Origin: Sellimonas caecigallum | GTDB lineage: Bacteria; Bacillota; Clostridia; Lachnospirales; Lachnospiraceae | NCBI RefSeq assembly: GCF_019754295.1 | Contig: NZ_VIRV01000004.1 | Coordinates: 62,001-126,000, forward strand | DNA length: 64,000 nucleotides | Direction: 5' to 3' | Shown: piece after piece, positions 15,590 to 24,832 of the stretch | Position numbering within the stretch: position 1 is the stretch's first letter | Layout of the letters: each line of letters opens with the position of its first letter | The notes under the pieces: generated by a model | What the model was told of the DNA's origin: nothing | Seen by the model: only the letters and a program-made list of their open reading frames with translations | The model's database searches: none | Position numbers and translations under genes: made by a program

Positions 15590-17625
15590 ACGTTGGTTTT
15601 ATCGGAAATCCAAACTGCGGAAAGACAACCCTCTTCAACGCCTACACCGGGGCAAATCTCAAAGTTGCAAACTGGCCTGGCGTGACAGTGGAAAAAAAAG
15701 AGGGAATGACAGAATACGAAGGACAGAAAATCAAGCTTACAGACCTTCCTGGAATTTACAGCTTAACTTCCTACACGATGGAAGAGACCGTTTCCCGGGA
15801 ATGCATCATGAGCAGCGATATCGATGTCATCATCGATGTGGCGGACGCTTCCTCCCTGGAACGCAACCTGTATCTGACTTTGCAGCTCATCGAGCTTGGA
15901 AAGCCGGTCATCCTTGCACTCAACATGATGGATATCGTGGAAGAACGCGGCATGGAGATCGATCTGCACCGCCTCCCGGAAATGCTTGGCATACCATGTA
16001 TCCCGGTTTCCGCGAGAAAAAAGACCGGTCTTTCTATCCTGCTTCATGCCGTCCTGCACCACGAAGGGCTGACCGGTCAGGATCCGCTGATCCATCATCA
16101 CGCGGAGAAAGAACAGCAGTCCTCACACAGGCACAATCATCACAATGAATACGCCATGGTTTACGATGACATGATAGAGGACAAGATTGATATCCTCATC
16201 GACCGGCTCACTGCCGAAAATCCGGATCTGCCAAACAAAAGATGGCACGCCATCAAGCTTCTCGAACACGACGAGACCGTCATGAAACAACATCCTGTAG
16301 ACTTGAGCGGGATCGCAGACCGAAGCTATGAGAAAGATATCATCAATCAGAAGTATGACTTTATAGAAGAAATCATCCAGGAAGTGCTTGTGAACAAAGA
16401 CGCAAAGGCAGCTTCCACAGACAGGATTGACCGTTACATGACGGATAAATATCTTGGACTTCCGATCTTTCTTGCAATCATGGCCTTTGTTTTCTTTGTT
16501 ACCTTCACAGTAGGAGACTGGATGAAAGGATATTTTGAACTTGGGCTTGTATGGTTCTCAGACCTTGTCTCCGGAGCGCTTTCTTCCGCCGGTACAAACC
16601 CGCTCCTGCAGTCTCTTGTGGTGGATGGGATCATTTCCGGAGTAGGCGGGATCCTGACCTTCCTCCCCAACATCTTCATCCTGTTCCTGGCGCTGGCTTT
16701 TCTGGAAGACAGTGGATATATGTCACGTGTCGCATATGTCATGGACGATCTGATGGGACACCTGGGTCTTTCCGGGCGCGCTTTCATTCCGCTGCTTCTG
16801 GGATTCGGCTGCTCTGTCCCTGCAGTCATGGCTTCCCGCGCACTGGAACATCCAAAAGACCGTCTTAAGACGATCCTTGTAACACCGTTTATGTCATGCA
16901 GCGCAAGACTTCCTATTTATGTATTGTTTTCATCCATGTTTTTTGGAAAATATAAGATGCTCGTCTGCTACTCACTGTATCTTCTGGGCATCGTTGTGGC
17001 TATCGCAGTCTCTTTTATCGTATCGAAACTTGATGGAAGCAAAGCAGAACAGACGCTCCTCATCGAGCTCCCGGAATATAAATCGCCGAACGCGCACACC
17101 ATTTTCATCTATGTGTGGGAAAAGGTCAAAGATTATCTTTCCAAAGCCGGCACCGTCATCTTCATCGCATCCATTGTCATGTGGGGCATCATGAATCTCG
17201 GTCCTCACGGTGTGGTGTCCGATATTTCTGAAAGTTTCGGCTCCATCATCGGCAAGGCGATCGAGCCGGTTTTTGCCCCTGTGGGTCTCGGATACTGGCA
17301 GATTATTGTAGCTTTAATCTCGGGTATCGCCGCAAAAGAAGTGGTTGTCTCAAGCTGCAGCGTACTGTTTGGAATCGCCAATATTACTACTGCTGCCGGA
17401 ATGAGTTCCATGGTAGAGGTGCTCGGATCCATGGGCTTTACAGCCATCAATGCCTATGCACTTATGGTATTTTGTCTTCTGTATGTGCCATGTATGGCGA
17501 CAATGGCCACCATCCACCGGGAAGTGGGGAAGATGCGTATTACCATCGCTTTTGCAGCTTTCCAGCTTGTGACTGCCTGGGTATTTGCCTTCCTTGTCTA
17601 CCATATCGGACTTTTGCTCTTCTGA
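15568..17625 (+). CDS. feoB: Ferrous iron transporter B
   Basis: FeoB imports Fe2+ across the inner membrane using an N-terminal G-protein domain. Seen: G1 GNPNCGKT (residues 13-20), G3 DLPG (59-62) and G4 NMMD (119-122, in place of NKxD), then a helical spacer and two Gate-type transmembrane halves with about 8-10 helices (FGCSVPAVMASRAL and SCSARLPIYVLF are the conserved pore motifs). A histidine-rich insert (about residues 164-192, including HHHAEK and HRHNHHN) lies between the G domain and the spacer. The 685-residue length fits the Firmicutes form. feoC is absent. Confidence 0.96.
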   Translation: MPNSKTVNVGFIGNPNCGKTTLFNAYTGANLKVANWPGVTVEKKEGMTEYEGQKIKLTDLPGIYSLTSYTMEETVSRECIMSSDIDVIIDVADASSLERNLYLTLQLIELGKPVILALNMMDIVEERGMEIDLHRLPEMLGIPCIPVSARKKTGLSILLHAVLHHEGLTGQDPLIHHHAEKEQQSSHRHNHHNEYAMVYDDMIEDKIDILIDRLTAENPDLPNKRWHAIKLLEHDETVMKQHPVDLSGIADRSYEKDIINQKYDFIEEIIQEVLVNKDAKAASTDRIDRYMTDKYLGLPIFLAIMAFVFFVTFTVGDWMKGYFELGLVWFSDLVSGALSSAGTNPLLQSLVVDGIISGVGGILTFLPNIFILFLALAFLEDSGYMSRVAYVMDDLMGHLGLSGRAFIPLLLGFGCSVPAVMASRALEHPKDRLKTILVTPFMSCSARLPIYVLFSSMFFGKYKMLVCYSLYLLGIVVAIAVSFIVSKLDGSKAEQTLLIELPEYKSPNAHTIFIYVWEKVKDYLSKAGTVIFIASIVMWGIMNLGPHGVVSDISESFGSIIGKAIEPVFAPVGLGYWQIIVALISGIAAKEVVVSSCSVLFGIANITTAAGMSSMVEVLGSMGFTAINAYALMVFCLLYVPCMATMATIHREVGKMRITIAFAAFQLVTAWVFAFLVYHIGLLLF

Positions 17626-17658
17626 CACATATTTTCAAAAAAACAAATTCCACACATT

Positions 17659-17701
17659 AGCGGGGAGCCCCAACTTTGTAAGGGACTCCCCGCTTTTTCT
17701 T
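17659..17701 (+). terminator. Terminator after feoB
   Basis: AGCGGGGAG (17659-17667) and CTCCCCGCT (17686-17694) form the outer stem, with CCC and GGG extending it inward, followed by TTTTTCTT. Confidence 0.9.
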
Positions 17702-17720
17702 ACTTTTTTCGGTTATTTCT

Positions 17721-19085
17721 TCACAGAAATTTTTTTATGATCTTCAGATGCTTTTTAAATGGCGGATACCGGAATGGAAGATCTACCCGAAGAGACTTCT
17801 TTAAAATACTCTTCTCATGCGTAAAGGTATCAAAACTTGCCTTTCCATGATATTTCCCCATGCCGGACTGTCCGACACCTCCAAATGGAAGATAAGGGGT
17901 CGCCAGATGTACGACCGTATCATTGATGCAGCCTCCTCCGTAAGAAAGCCGTCTCACAATGTACGCCTCTTTCTTTTTGTCCTTGGTAAACAGATAAAGC
18001 GCCAGCGGTTTCGGCTGTGCATCGATAACCGCAGCTGCTTCTTTCAGATCATAGTATGTCATTACCGGCAGCACGGGACCGAATATCTCTTCTTTCATGA
18101 CTGCATCATCCCATGTGACACCGTCCATGATAGTAGGTTCAATCTTGAGAGCGGATCTGTCGGATTTTCCTCCGTATACGACTTTATCCGGATTGATGAG
18201 ACCGCATACTCTTCGAAAATGTCTCTGATTGATGATTGTTGGATATTCCGGGTTGGAAATCGGATCCATCCCGTACATTTTCTGTATCTGCCTTTTCATA
18301 TAATGCAAAAGTTTTCTTTTCACACTGTGCTGCACGAGCAGATAATCCGGTGACACGCATGTCTGTCCGGAATTCAGAAATTTTCCCCAGACGATCCTCT
18401 TGGCAGCCATCTTCAGGTCTGCCGTCTCATCCACAATACACGGGCTCTTTCCCCCAAGCTCCAGACTTACCGGAGTTAAATACCTCGCTGCTTTCTCCAT
18501 CACGGATTTCCCCACTCTGGGACTTCCGGTAAAGAATATATAGTCAAACTTCTCATTCAGGAGCGCTTCATTTTCTTCCCGCCCTCCTGTGATCACAGTC
18601 ACATAGCAGGATGGAAACACTTCTTTTATCATCCTCTTTATGATCTCCGATGTACGCACCGAATATGCCGACGGTTTTAATACCGCGCAGTTCCCGGCGG
18701 CTATCGCTCCGATCAGAGGAGCCATGGTAAGCTGAAACGGATAGTTCCACGGCGCCATGATCAAGACAACACCATACGGTTCTCTGTAGATAAAAGAGGT
18801 GGAAGGGAACTGACTGGCAGGGGTCTTTACATATCTTGGTTTTGCCCAGGATGCAAGATGCCGCATTGTGTGCCGAATCTCTTCCTTGACCATGCCTATC
18901 TCGGTCATATAACCCTCTGTCTCAGATTTTCCAAGATCCTGATTCAGAGCACGAATGATATGGGATTCATTTTCATCTATCCATCTCAAAAGCTTTCTCA
19001 GATAAAAGAGACGGAACGCTGTCTTTTTTGTCTTTCCTGTCTTAAAAAACTCTTTCTGTTTTTTGATTAATCCTTGGTATCCCAT
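17721..19085 (-). CDS. Aldehyde dehydrogenase
   Basis: A 454-residue NAD(P)-dependent aldehyde dehydrogenase of the class 3/YwdH-like group that oxidises aldehydes to acids. Active-site Glu lies in LELGGKSPCIV and the catalytic Cys in FLNSGQTCVSPDYLLV; the NAD-binding FTGSPRVGKSVMEKA and PWNYPFQLTMAP stretches are present. The start is the ATG at 19083-19085, which has AAAGGAG five bases upstream; an earlier in-frame ATG (19107-19109) lies before that site. The gene starts 20 bases after the stop of the PHP gene and is likely co-transcribed. The substrate is unknown; the C-terminal basic tail (KKHLKIIKKFL) could associate with membrane. Confidence 0.9.
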   Translation of the reverse strand: MGYQGLIKKQKEFFKTGKTKKTAFRLFYLRKLLRWIDENESHIIRALNQDLGKSETEGYMTEIGMVKEEIRHTMRHLASWAKPRYVKTPASQFPSTSFIYREPYGVVLIMAPWNYPFQLTMAPLIGAIAAGNCAVLKPSAYSVRTSEIIKRMIKEVFPSCYVTVITGGREENEALLNEKFDYIFFTGSPRVGKSVMEKAARYLTPVSLELGGKSPCIVDETADLKMAAKRIVWGKFLNSGQTCVSPDYLLVQHSVKRKLLHYMKRQIQKMYGMDPISNPEYPTIINQRHFRRVCGLINPDKVVYGGKSDRSALKIEPTIMDGVTWDDAVMKEEIFGPVLPVMTYYDLKEAAAVIDAQPKPLALYLFTKDKKKEAYIVRRLSYGGGCINDTVVHLATPYLPFGGVGQSGMGKYHGKASFDTFTHEKSILKKSLRVDLPFRYPPFKKHLKIIKKFL

Positions 19086-19105
19086 TTCTGCTCCTTTCCA
19101 GCTGA

Positions 19106-19948
19106 TCATCTTTGCATTTTTTCTTTTTTCGCTTCTCTGAGATACGGAATCTCTATCGGATCGATCGGGTCGATCGGACTTTCCACTTTCATCTTTTTGT
19201 GACGGCTTCTTCTTTTCAGAAGCTCACCGCCCTTATTATAAAACCAGAAGCTGTATACGAGCAGCTTATTTACTTTTCCGATCTTGTCTTTTACCGTCTT
19301 TTCGTAAAATCTGCCTCCGGCTTCCATGATCTTTCCTTTCCTGATCAAATCGATCAGTTCCGTCTCACAAGTGGCATATCCATCGATCAGCGTGTACGCC
19401 GTACTCACGCACTCTATCTTATGGGCATCACTTCCTCCGGTCCCCGGTTTTCCGTATTTTTTTGCGAACTTTACCGCCCCGGTGTTGGATTCCATCGACT
19501 CGCACGCATTGAACACTTCCACAAAATCAAACCTCTTGATCAACTCCGGAGATTTGTAAAACCGTTTTGTGTTCGTAAAACTTAAATACTTCTCCCCGCA
19601 TGGATGAGCAGGTCCAAGAATTCCTCCGTTTTTGTGTACGAGATCGATAAGCATCGCCAGAGGCATTCCCCGCATTTCCAAAAGCCTCATTTTCCTTCCC
19701 TCCGGCATAATGACAAGAAAATGTCCCGCGTCGCGCGTATCATACTCTATGCCTTTAAACACAGCAAATTTTTCGTATTTCTTTCCTTTGATCTCTTGTT
19801 TCCAGTAACGGTAGCCATTGTACGTATCGTGGTCTGTGATTACCATCCCGTCAAAACCGTTGTCCATCAGTTTCTCGATATATTCTTCCAGCCCCACCTT
19901 GCTGTCGATCGAACCTTCTTTTACATGACAATGCATATCTATCTTCAT
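19106..19948 (-). CDS. PHP domain metal-dependent phosphoesterase
   Basis: A 280-residue member of the PHP superfamily, metal-dependent phosphoesterases related to the DNA polymerase III PHP domain and histidinol phosphatase. Metal ligands appear in KIDMHCHV at the N terminus, VITDHDTYNGY, and later LGPAHPCGEKY and GTGGSDAHKIE. The start is the ATG at 19946-19948 after AAGGGGG; an in-frame TTG two codons earlier is not needed. Its own promoter lies at 19975-20003. Substrate unknown. The C terminus is lysine-rich. Confidence 0.85.
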   Translation of the reverse strand: MKIDMHCHVKEGSIDSKVGLEEYIEKLMDNGFDGMVITDHDTYNGYRYWKQEIKGKKYEKFAVFKGIEYDTRDAGHFLVIMPEGRKMRLLEMRGMPLAMLIDLVHKNGGILGPAHPCGEKYLSFTNTKRFYKSPELIKRFDFVEVFNACESMESNTGAVKFAKKYGKPGTGGSDAHKIECVSTAYTLIDGYATCETELIDLIRKGKIMEAGGRFYEKTVKDKIGKVNKLLVYSFWFYNKGGELLKRRSRHKKMKVESPIDPIDPIEIPYLREAKKEKMQR

Positions 19949-19974
19949 ATACAAGCCCCCTTTACTATAGGCTT

Positions 19975-20003
19975 ATTATACCCTTTTGCCAGAAAACTAG
20001 CAA
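19975..20003 (-). promoter_or_regulatory. Promoter of the PHP phosphoesterase - aldehyde dehydrogenase unit
   Basis: TTGCTA (19998-20003), 17-base spacer, TATAAT (19975-19980) on the minus strand. Confidence 0.75.
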
Positions 20004-20031
20004 TGCGATTCTCTTTTTTCTCAATTTTCAT

Positions 20032-20763
20032 CTACTCTTGCGTTTCTGTCTCTTCATCAATATCCAAAACGCTTCTTGCACTCTCGATCTCAGACTCTAC
20101 AGATTTTTTCTTCCGAATCTCTCCTGCCCTTTTTCTTTCAATTCTGGCAATCTTTCTGTATTCCACGATGTACTGAACTGTAATCCCAACTATCGCCAAA
20201 ACAAGACAGGACAAATATAAAACTATCCTGTTTGATGGATCGATGAAAGCCGTGAGGGCCGCTCCCCCCATCACACTGCCAGCGATTCCTGTAACCGGTA
20301 TAATAAGTGGATTTAAAAACACCGCAGTCAGGATCCCAAAGACGATGCCGACTGCTCCCCCGATGGCCCATACGATCCAGGATGGATCAGGGACGAGCAG
20401 AACGACGCTTCCTGCTGCCGTACACACTGCAAAGAAAAATGCTCCAAATCTCAGGAATACTGCCTCGAGAACGCACAGCACGATTCCCACAGCAGCGCTC
20501 ACTCCCAGAAGGCTCATACCATCAAGCCCAAGGAACCAGCCAGCTGTAAATCCTCCTGCTATCCCGACAACCAGTCCCTGGATTCCAAACAAAACTCTCC
20601 TGCACTTTGCCCCTGCAAACAACATTAGGAGCGCCACTGCACCCAGTACAGCTCCAACCGGTATGCCCCTTTCTGATATCCAGCCAATAAGAGAAAAATC
20701 TTGTATCTCTGTCTCAAAAATCCGTTGTCCGATATTCTCCACAGTCTGTGTTATATAATCCAT
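20032..20763 (-). CDS. DUF4203/TMEM198-like membrane protein
   Basis: A 243-residue protein with about seven to eight short, Gly/Ala-rich transmembrane helices from residue 27 to 190, then a highly charged cytoplasmic tail (RKIARIERKRAGEIRKKK onwards) that is probably coiled coil. The pattern resembles the DUF4203 (TMEM198-type) family; function unknown. I take the ATG at 20761-20763, which is eight bases from an AAAGGAG site; the ATG two codons earlier is too close to it. It stands alone between a bidirectional terminator and the PHP gene. Confidence 0.75.
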   Translation of the reverse strand: MDYITQTVENIGQRIFETEIQDFSLIGWISERGIPVGAVLGAVALLMLFAGAKCRRVLFGIQGLVVGIAGGFTAGWFLGLDGMSLLGVSAAVGIVLCVLEAVFLRFGAFFFAVCTAAGSVVLLVPDPSWIVWAIGGAVGIVFGILTAVFLNPLIIPVTGIAGSVMGGAALTAFIDPSNRIVLYLSCLVLAIVGITVQYIVEYRKIARIERKRAGEIRKKKSVESEIESARSVLDIDEETETQE

Positions 20764-20840
20764 GCGCATCTCTCCTTTGTGCTTTTCTGCTTTAATCCTG
20801 TAAAATCATTGTAATACAAATCTCTGATATCCGCAATGCC

Positions 20841-20886
20841 AAAAAAAGCACTGTATCCCCGCACATGGGCCATACAGCGCTTTTTC
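20841..20886. terminator. Bidirectional terminator after the DUF6465-like gene
   Basis: AGCACTGTATCCCC and GGGCCATACAGCGCT pair with one or two mismatches, flanked by A7 on one side and T5 on the other, so it could work on both strands. In context it ends the 20904-21293 transcript. Confidence 0.8.
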
Positions 20887-20903
20887 CATATTTTTTTCCG
20901 ATA

Positions 20904-21293
20904 TTAAAATGCAACCTTTCCGGAATCGGTTCCGTTTACCACATAGTAAACTGCCGCTTCTTCCGGTTTTACATAAAGATTGATCTCTTTGATATCTCCG
21001 ACCTTTTTCCCGGATGCCTTTGTCCAGTCTTTCTTCACTGCTGCGATCATTTCCTTTTGTTCTACTTCTTTTCCGAAATACTGAACATATGTTTTTACTT
21101 TAATTTCTTTTTTGGCCGGTTTTCTGCCCGGTTTCTTTGCCGTCTTTTCTTCTTTTTTTTCTTCTGCAGCAGCTTCTACTTCTTCTTTCTTTTCTTCCAC
21201 TGCTGCCTTTACTTCTTGTGCAGCTTCGTGCATTTCTGCTTTTGCTGCTTCTGCTTTTGCAGTTACCTTAGCCAATGCTCTTTTCCTTGCCAT
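20904..21293 (-). CDS. DUF6465-like lysine/glutamate-rich protein
   Basis: A 129-residue protein of the kind annotated DUF6465 in Lachnospiraceae (recalled, not searched). Residues 1-55 are low-complexity Ala/Glu/Lys helix, probably coiled coil; residues 52-63 hold KKPGRKPAKK, reminiscent of an AT-hook; residues 65-129 form a compact alpha/beta domain (VKTYVQYFGKEVEQ and EINLYVKPEEAAVYYVVNG). There is no signal peptide. The ATG at 21291-21293 follows AGGAGG. It is monocistronic with its own promoter and terminator. A nucleoid- or RNA-associated role is only a guess from composition. Confidence 0.82.
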   Translation of the reverse strand: MARKRALAKVTAKAEAAKAEMHEAAQEVKAAVEEKKEEVEAAAEEKKEEKTAKKPGRKPAKKEIKVKTYVQYFGKEVEQKEMIAAVKKDWTKASGKKVGDIKEINLYVKPEEAAVYYVVNGTDSGKVAF

Positions 21294-21372
21294 GATAGAT
21301 AATCCTCCTGATACTGAATGTTTGTCTCTAAAATTTACACATTCCCATGTCTTACCAAACTAGCTGCACAAT

Positions 21373-21400
21373 ATTATATCACATTTTTCTTAAAATGCAA
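21373..21400 (-). promoter_or_regulatory. Promoter of the DUF6465-like gene
   Basis: TTGCAT (21395-21400), 16-base spacer, TATAAT (21373-21378) on the minus strand, just after galM. Confidence 0.75.
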
Positions 21401-21412
21401 GAAAACGCATCA

Positions 21413-22453
21413 TCATCTTTCCGACGTGAATCTGTATGAAGTTGTCGTCTCGTAGACTTCTCCGGTCTTGCAGATCGGCGCCTCAAAATTTTCATGATGG
21501 ATGGCATCCGGATAGTACTGTGTTTCAAAACAGACTGCCGCATGCTTTCCGTACGGCTTTTTCCCTTTTCCGCAAGATTCCTCCAAAGCATTGCTTGTAT
21601 ACATCTGCATTCCCGGAAGATCCGTAAAAACTTCCATCGTGATTCCTGTTACCGGAGATGTCGCTTCCGCCACTTTTTTATATTTTCCCCGGTTGTTCAG
21701 ACACCAGTTGTGGTCATAACCTCCTCCAAAGCTAAGCTGTTCATCCTGCTCATCAATACCGCAGCCAATCGCTTTCTTTTCCCTGAAATCCATCGGTGTT
21801 CCATCCACAGAAATTTTTTCCCCTGTCGGAATCAGGGACGCACTGATTTTCGTGACAAAATCAGCATCAATCCACACTTCATGGTTCGTTACATCTTCCA
21901 TTCCTTCGCCATTCAAGTTGAAATAGCTGTGATTTGTCATGTTGATGATCGTATCTTCAGACGTCACGCCACGGTAGGAGATTTTCACTTCGTTGTCCTC
22001 CGTGAGCGTATATGTAACTTCCATCCGAAGATCTCCAGGAAATCCCTGGTCTTTGTCAGGACTAAAAAGCGCAAACGTAACCGAATGAGAATTTTCTTTT
22101 TTCACTTCCCACAGTCTCTTATTATAAAAATCCGGTCCGCTGTGCAGATTGTTTCCATTCTCATTTTCTGCAAGCTCATATCTCTTTCCGTTCAGTTCAA
22201 AAGCCGCATCTGCGATCCGGTTGGCATTTCTTCCTACAATAGCCCCTAAAAATGACGTCCCCGCCTCATATCCCTGGGCGTCATCGTATCCGAGAACGAC
22301 ATCTTTTTCTTCTCCGTTCTTGTCTTTTACGATAACATTCACAAGGGCAGCCCCAAGATCTGTCACGGAAATCCTCATTCCATTTTCATTTTCCAGCGTG
22401 TAAAGTACAGCTTTTTTTCCGGAAGCTGTGTTTCCAAATTCTGTTTTTTTCAT
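21413..22453 (-). CDS. galM: Aldose 1-epimerase (mutarotase)
   Basis: GalM interconverts alpha and beta anomers of aldoses, here probably L-arabinose given its place behind araA. Motifs: GRNANRIADA near residue 70, NLHSGPDFYNKRLW with the catalytic-site His, MTNHSYFNLNG with the second His, and YDHNWCLNN; the acid/base Glu lies in AVCFETQYYPD. I take the ATG at 22451-22453 (346 residues, usual for the family), eight bases behind GAAGG; an in-frame ATG at 22505-22507 would add 18 residues with a poorer site. It is the last gene of araR-araD-araA-galM, separated from araA by a strong hairpin that may reduce its expression. Confidence 0.9.
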   Translation of the reverse strand: MKKTEFGNTASGKKAVLYTLENENGMRISVTDLGAALVNVIVKDKNGEEKDVVLGYDDAQGYEAGTSFLGAIVGRNANRIADAAFELNGKRYELAENENGNNLHSGPDFYNKRLWEVKKENSHSVTFALFSPDKDQGFPGDLRMEVTYTLTEDNEVKISYRGVTSEDTIINMTNHSYFNLNGEGMEDVTNHEVWIDADFVTKISASLIPTGEKISVDGTPMDFREKKAIGCGIDEQDEQLSFGGGYDHNWCLNNRGKYKKVAEATSPVTGITMEVFTDLPGMQMYTSNALEESCGKGKKPYGKHAAVCFETQYYPDAIHHENFEAPICKTGEVYETTTSYRFTSER

Positions 22454-22536
22454 GTCTGCAACCTTCTGCCTTGCCGGCAGTCCTTTCTTCCACTGTTCTC
22501 TTTTCATTTTACATCAAAATCCTTTTTATGAAAAGG

Positions 22537-22579
22537 AGAAAGTCCTGCACCGCAGCGATGCTGCATTGCAGGACTTTCT
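22537..22579 (-). terminator. Strong hairpin between araA and galM
   Basis: AGAAAGTCCTGCA (22537-22549) and TGCAGGACTTTCT (22567-22579) form a perfect 13-bp stem, extended inside by GCAGC-GAT-GCTGC. On the minus strand it is followed by only CCTTTTC, so it may be a partial terminator or a 3'-end stabiliser for araA. Confidence 0.65.
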
Positions 22580-22593
22580 GTTGATTTTCCGAT

Positions 22594-24093
22594 CTATTTG
22601 CGATATGCAACGCTGTTCCAGCGAAGTTCGTTCTTCAGATTGCGGATCGTTGTATCTTTGTCGATATATACCGCTTCGATTCCCATCATAGCAGCCCAGT
22701 CTCCCATCTGTTCTGATGTCAGGTCATATGAAAATGCCGTGTGATGAGCACCTCCGCTTAAGATCCATGCTTCTGCCCCTGTCTCAAGATTCGGTTCCGG
22801 TGTCCAGAATGCAGTTGCTACAGGAAGTTTCGGCATCGGTTTTTCAGTCTTCTTGCAGTTCACATCGTTGATGATGAGGCGGAATCTGTCTCCCAGGTCG
22901 ATCAGGGATGTCGCGATGGCCGGTCCTTCTTTTGATGTAAATACAAGTCTTGCCGGGTCTTCTCTGTCTCCCATAGACAGCGGATTTACTTTGATGCCGA
23001 TCGGTCCTTCCGAAATGGACGGACAAACTTCCAGCATATGTGCCTGCAGGATTCCTTCTTTTCCAGGGACAAGATTATATGTATAATCTTCCATGAAAGA
23101 TGTTCCTTTGGCGTCCTTCATTCCTTCTGTCATGATCTTCATGATACGGACCATAGCTGCTGTCTTCCAGTCTCCTTCTCCTCCGAATCCGTATCCTTTT
23201 TCCATCAGTCTCTGGATTGCCAGTCCCGGGAGCTGCTTCAGACTGCCAAGATCTCCGAAATGTGTGACGATAGCCTGATAGTTCTTTTCTTCCAGGAAAC
23301 GTTCAAATCCGATTTCAATCTGTGCCTGCACTGCCACGTGCTTTTTAAATTCTTCCGGATCTCTTCCTTCCAGGAGGATATCATATTTGTCATAATATTC
23401 TTCCACAAGGGCATTTACGTCCCCCTCACTTACATCCTGAACTGCTTCTGCGATCTCATTGACCGGATATGCATCCACTTCCCATCCGAATTTGATCTGT
23501 GCTTCCACTTTATCGCCATCTGTTACAGCCACATTTCGCATATTGTCTGCGACTCTCATGACACGAACATGGCTGCTTTCAATGACACCGATAGCTGTCC
23601 GCATCCAGGATGCAATCTTTTCCTGTACTTTCACATCAGACCAGTGTCCAACAATGACTTTTCTCTCGATATCCATACGTGTAAAGATATGTCCAAATTC
23701 ACGTCCGCCATGTGCAGACTGATTTTCATTCATGAAATCCATATCGATCGTATCATACGGGATCTCCTTGTTGAACTGTGTATGCAGATGAAGCAGCGGT
23801 TTTCTGTATTCCTGAAGTCCTAAGATCCAGGATTTTGCAGGGGAAAATGTGTGCATCCATGTGATAACGCCCGCACATGTTTCATCTGTGTTTGCTTCGT
23901 TGAAAGTCTTTCTGATGAGTTCATTTGTAATCAGCGTCGGTTTCCAGATGATCTCAAACGGAAGTACTCCGGATGCATTTAGTGCTTCCACAATCTTCTG
24001 AGAATGTTCTGCCACATGTGCAAGGCATTCATCTCCATACAGATCCTGTGATCCTGTACAGAACCAAAACTTGTAATCTTTTCTCTTTAACAT
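22594..24093 (-). CDS. araA: L-arabinose isomerase
   Basis: AraA converts L-arabinose to L-ribulose, the first step of arabinose use, with Mn2+. The 499 residues match E. coli AraA in length. Conserved parts include FWFCTGSQDLYG near the start, GFGGEGDWKTAAMVRIM with a metal-ligand Glu, GTSFMEDYTYNL with the second Glu, QAHMLEVCPSI with a His ligand, and GGAHHTAFSYDLT near the end. The ATG follows AAAGGAGGAG. It is third in araR-araD-araA-galM, 31 bases behind araD. Confidence 0.97.
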   Translation of the reverse strand: MLKRKDYKFWFCTGSQDLYGDECLAHVAEHSQKIVEALNASGVLPFEIIWKPTLITNELIRKTFNEANTDETCAGVITWMHTFSPAKSWILGLQEYRKPLLHLHTQFNKEIPYDTIDMDFMNENQSAHGGREFGHIFTRMDIERKVIVGHWSDVKVQEKIASWMRTAIGVIESSHVRVMRVADNMRNVAVTDGDKVEAQIKFGWEVDAYPVNEIAEAVQDVSEGDVNALVEEYYDKYDILLEGRDPEEFKKHVAVQAQIEIGFERFLEEKNYQAIVTHFGDLGSLKQLPGLAIQRLMEKGYGFGGEGDWKTAAMVRIMKIMTEGMKDAKGTSFMEDYTYNLVPGKEGILQAHMLEVCPSISEGPIGIKVNPLSMGDREDPARLVFTSKEGPAIATSLIDLGDRFRLIINDVNCKKTEKPMPKLPVATAFWTPEPNLETGAEAWILSGGAHHTAFSYDLTSEQMGDWAAMMGIEAVYIDKDTTIRNLKNELRWNSVAYRK

Positions 24094-24124
24094 ATCGTTT
24101 CTCCTCCTTTATGATATATCATTT

Positions 24125-24814
24125 TTATTTTTGTCCGTAATATGCGCCTGCTCCGTGCTTTCTGTAATAATGTTTGTCCTGAAGCTCCTGCGGTGCCGGC
24201 TGAACTTCCGGATTGATCATCTCACATCTTGCCGCCATCTTCGCCACCTCTTCCAGGACAACTGCGTTGTGCACCGCCTCATGTGCATCTTTTCCCCATG
24301 TGAATGGGCCATGATTTTTGCACAGCACTGCCGGCATTGCCATGTACTCTTTGTCTTTAAAATGTTCTGCGATCAACACTCCTGTATTTTTTTCATACGC
24401 CTCTTCGATCTCTTCTTTCGTGAGATTTCTCACACACGGAATTTCACCGTACATATAGTCCGCATGGGTCGTTCCATAACACGGGATCCCTCTGCCAGCC
24501 TGAGCCCAGCTTGTCGCCCACGGCGAATGTGTATGTACGATCCCACCCATGTCCGGAAAATTTCTGTAAAGTTCCAGATGGGTCGGTGTATCGGATGATG
24601 GGCGCATTGTACCTTCCACCTGATTTCCGTCCAGATCCAGCACTACCATGTCTTCCCATGTCAGTTTGTCGTAATCCACACCGCTTGGCTTGATCACGAA
24701 CAGTCCGCTCTCTCTGTCGATCCCGCTTACATTCCCCCACGTAAATGTCACAAGACCATACTTTGGCAAAAGCATATTTGCTTCATATACTTCCCTTTTT
24801 AACTGTTCCAGCAT
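24125..24814 (-). CDS. araD: L-ribulose-5-phosphate 4-epimerase
   Basis: AraD epimerises L-ribulose 5-phosphate to D-xylulose 5-phosphate by a class II aldolase-type mechanism using Zn2+. The 229-residue length is typical. Metal-binding residues lie in [15 protein letters not shown] and a later His in [20 protein letters not shown] and [10 protein letters not shown] are the phosphate-binding stretches. The ATG follows GGAGGAGA. It lies 18 bases behind araR and 31 before araA, so it is part of the same transcript. Confidence 0.97.
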   Translation of the reverse strand: MLEQLKREVYEANMLLPKYGLVTFTWGNVSGIDRESGLFVIKPSGVDYDKLTWEDMVVLDLDGNQVEGTMRPSSDTPTHLELYRNFPDMGGIVHTHSPWATSWAQAGRGIPCYGTTHADYMYGEIPCVRNLTKEEIEEAYEKNTGVLIAEHFKDKEYMAMPAVLCKNHGPFTWGKDAHEAVHNAVVLEEVAKMAARCEMINPEVQPAPQELQDKHYYRKHGAGAYYGQK

Positions 24815-24832
24815 TCTTTCGTCTCCTCCTTT

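Noticed and set aside
20865-21302. A plus-strand Phe/Cys-rich frame
   Set aside because: Reverse of the Lys/Glu-rich DUF6465-like gene; composition is an artefact of AAG/GAA repeats.
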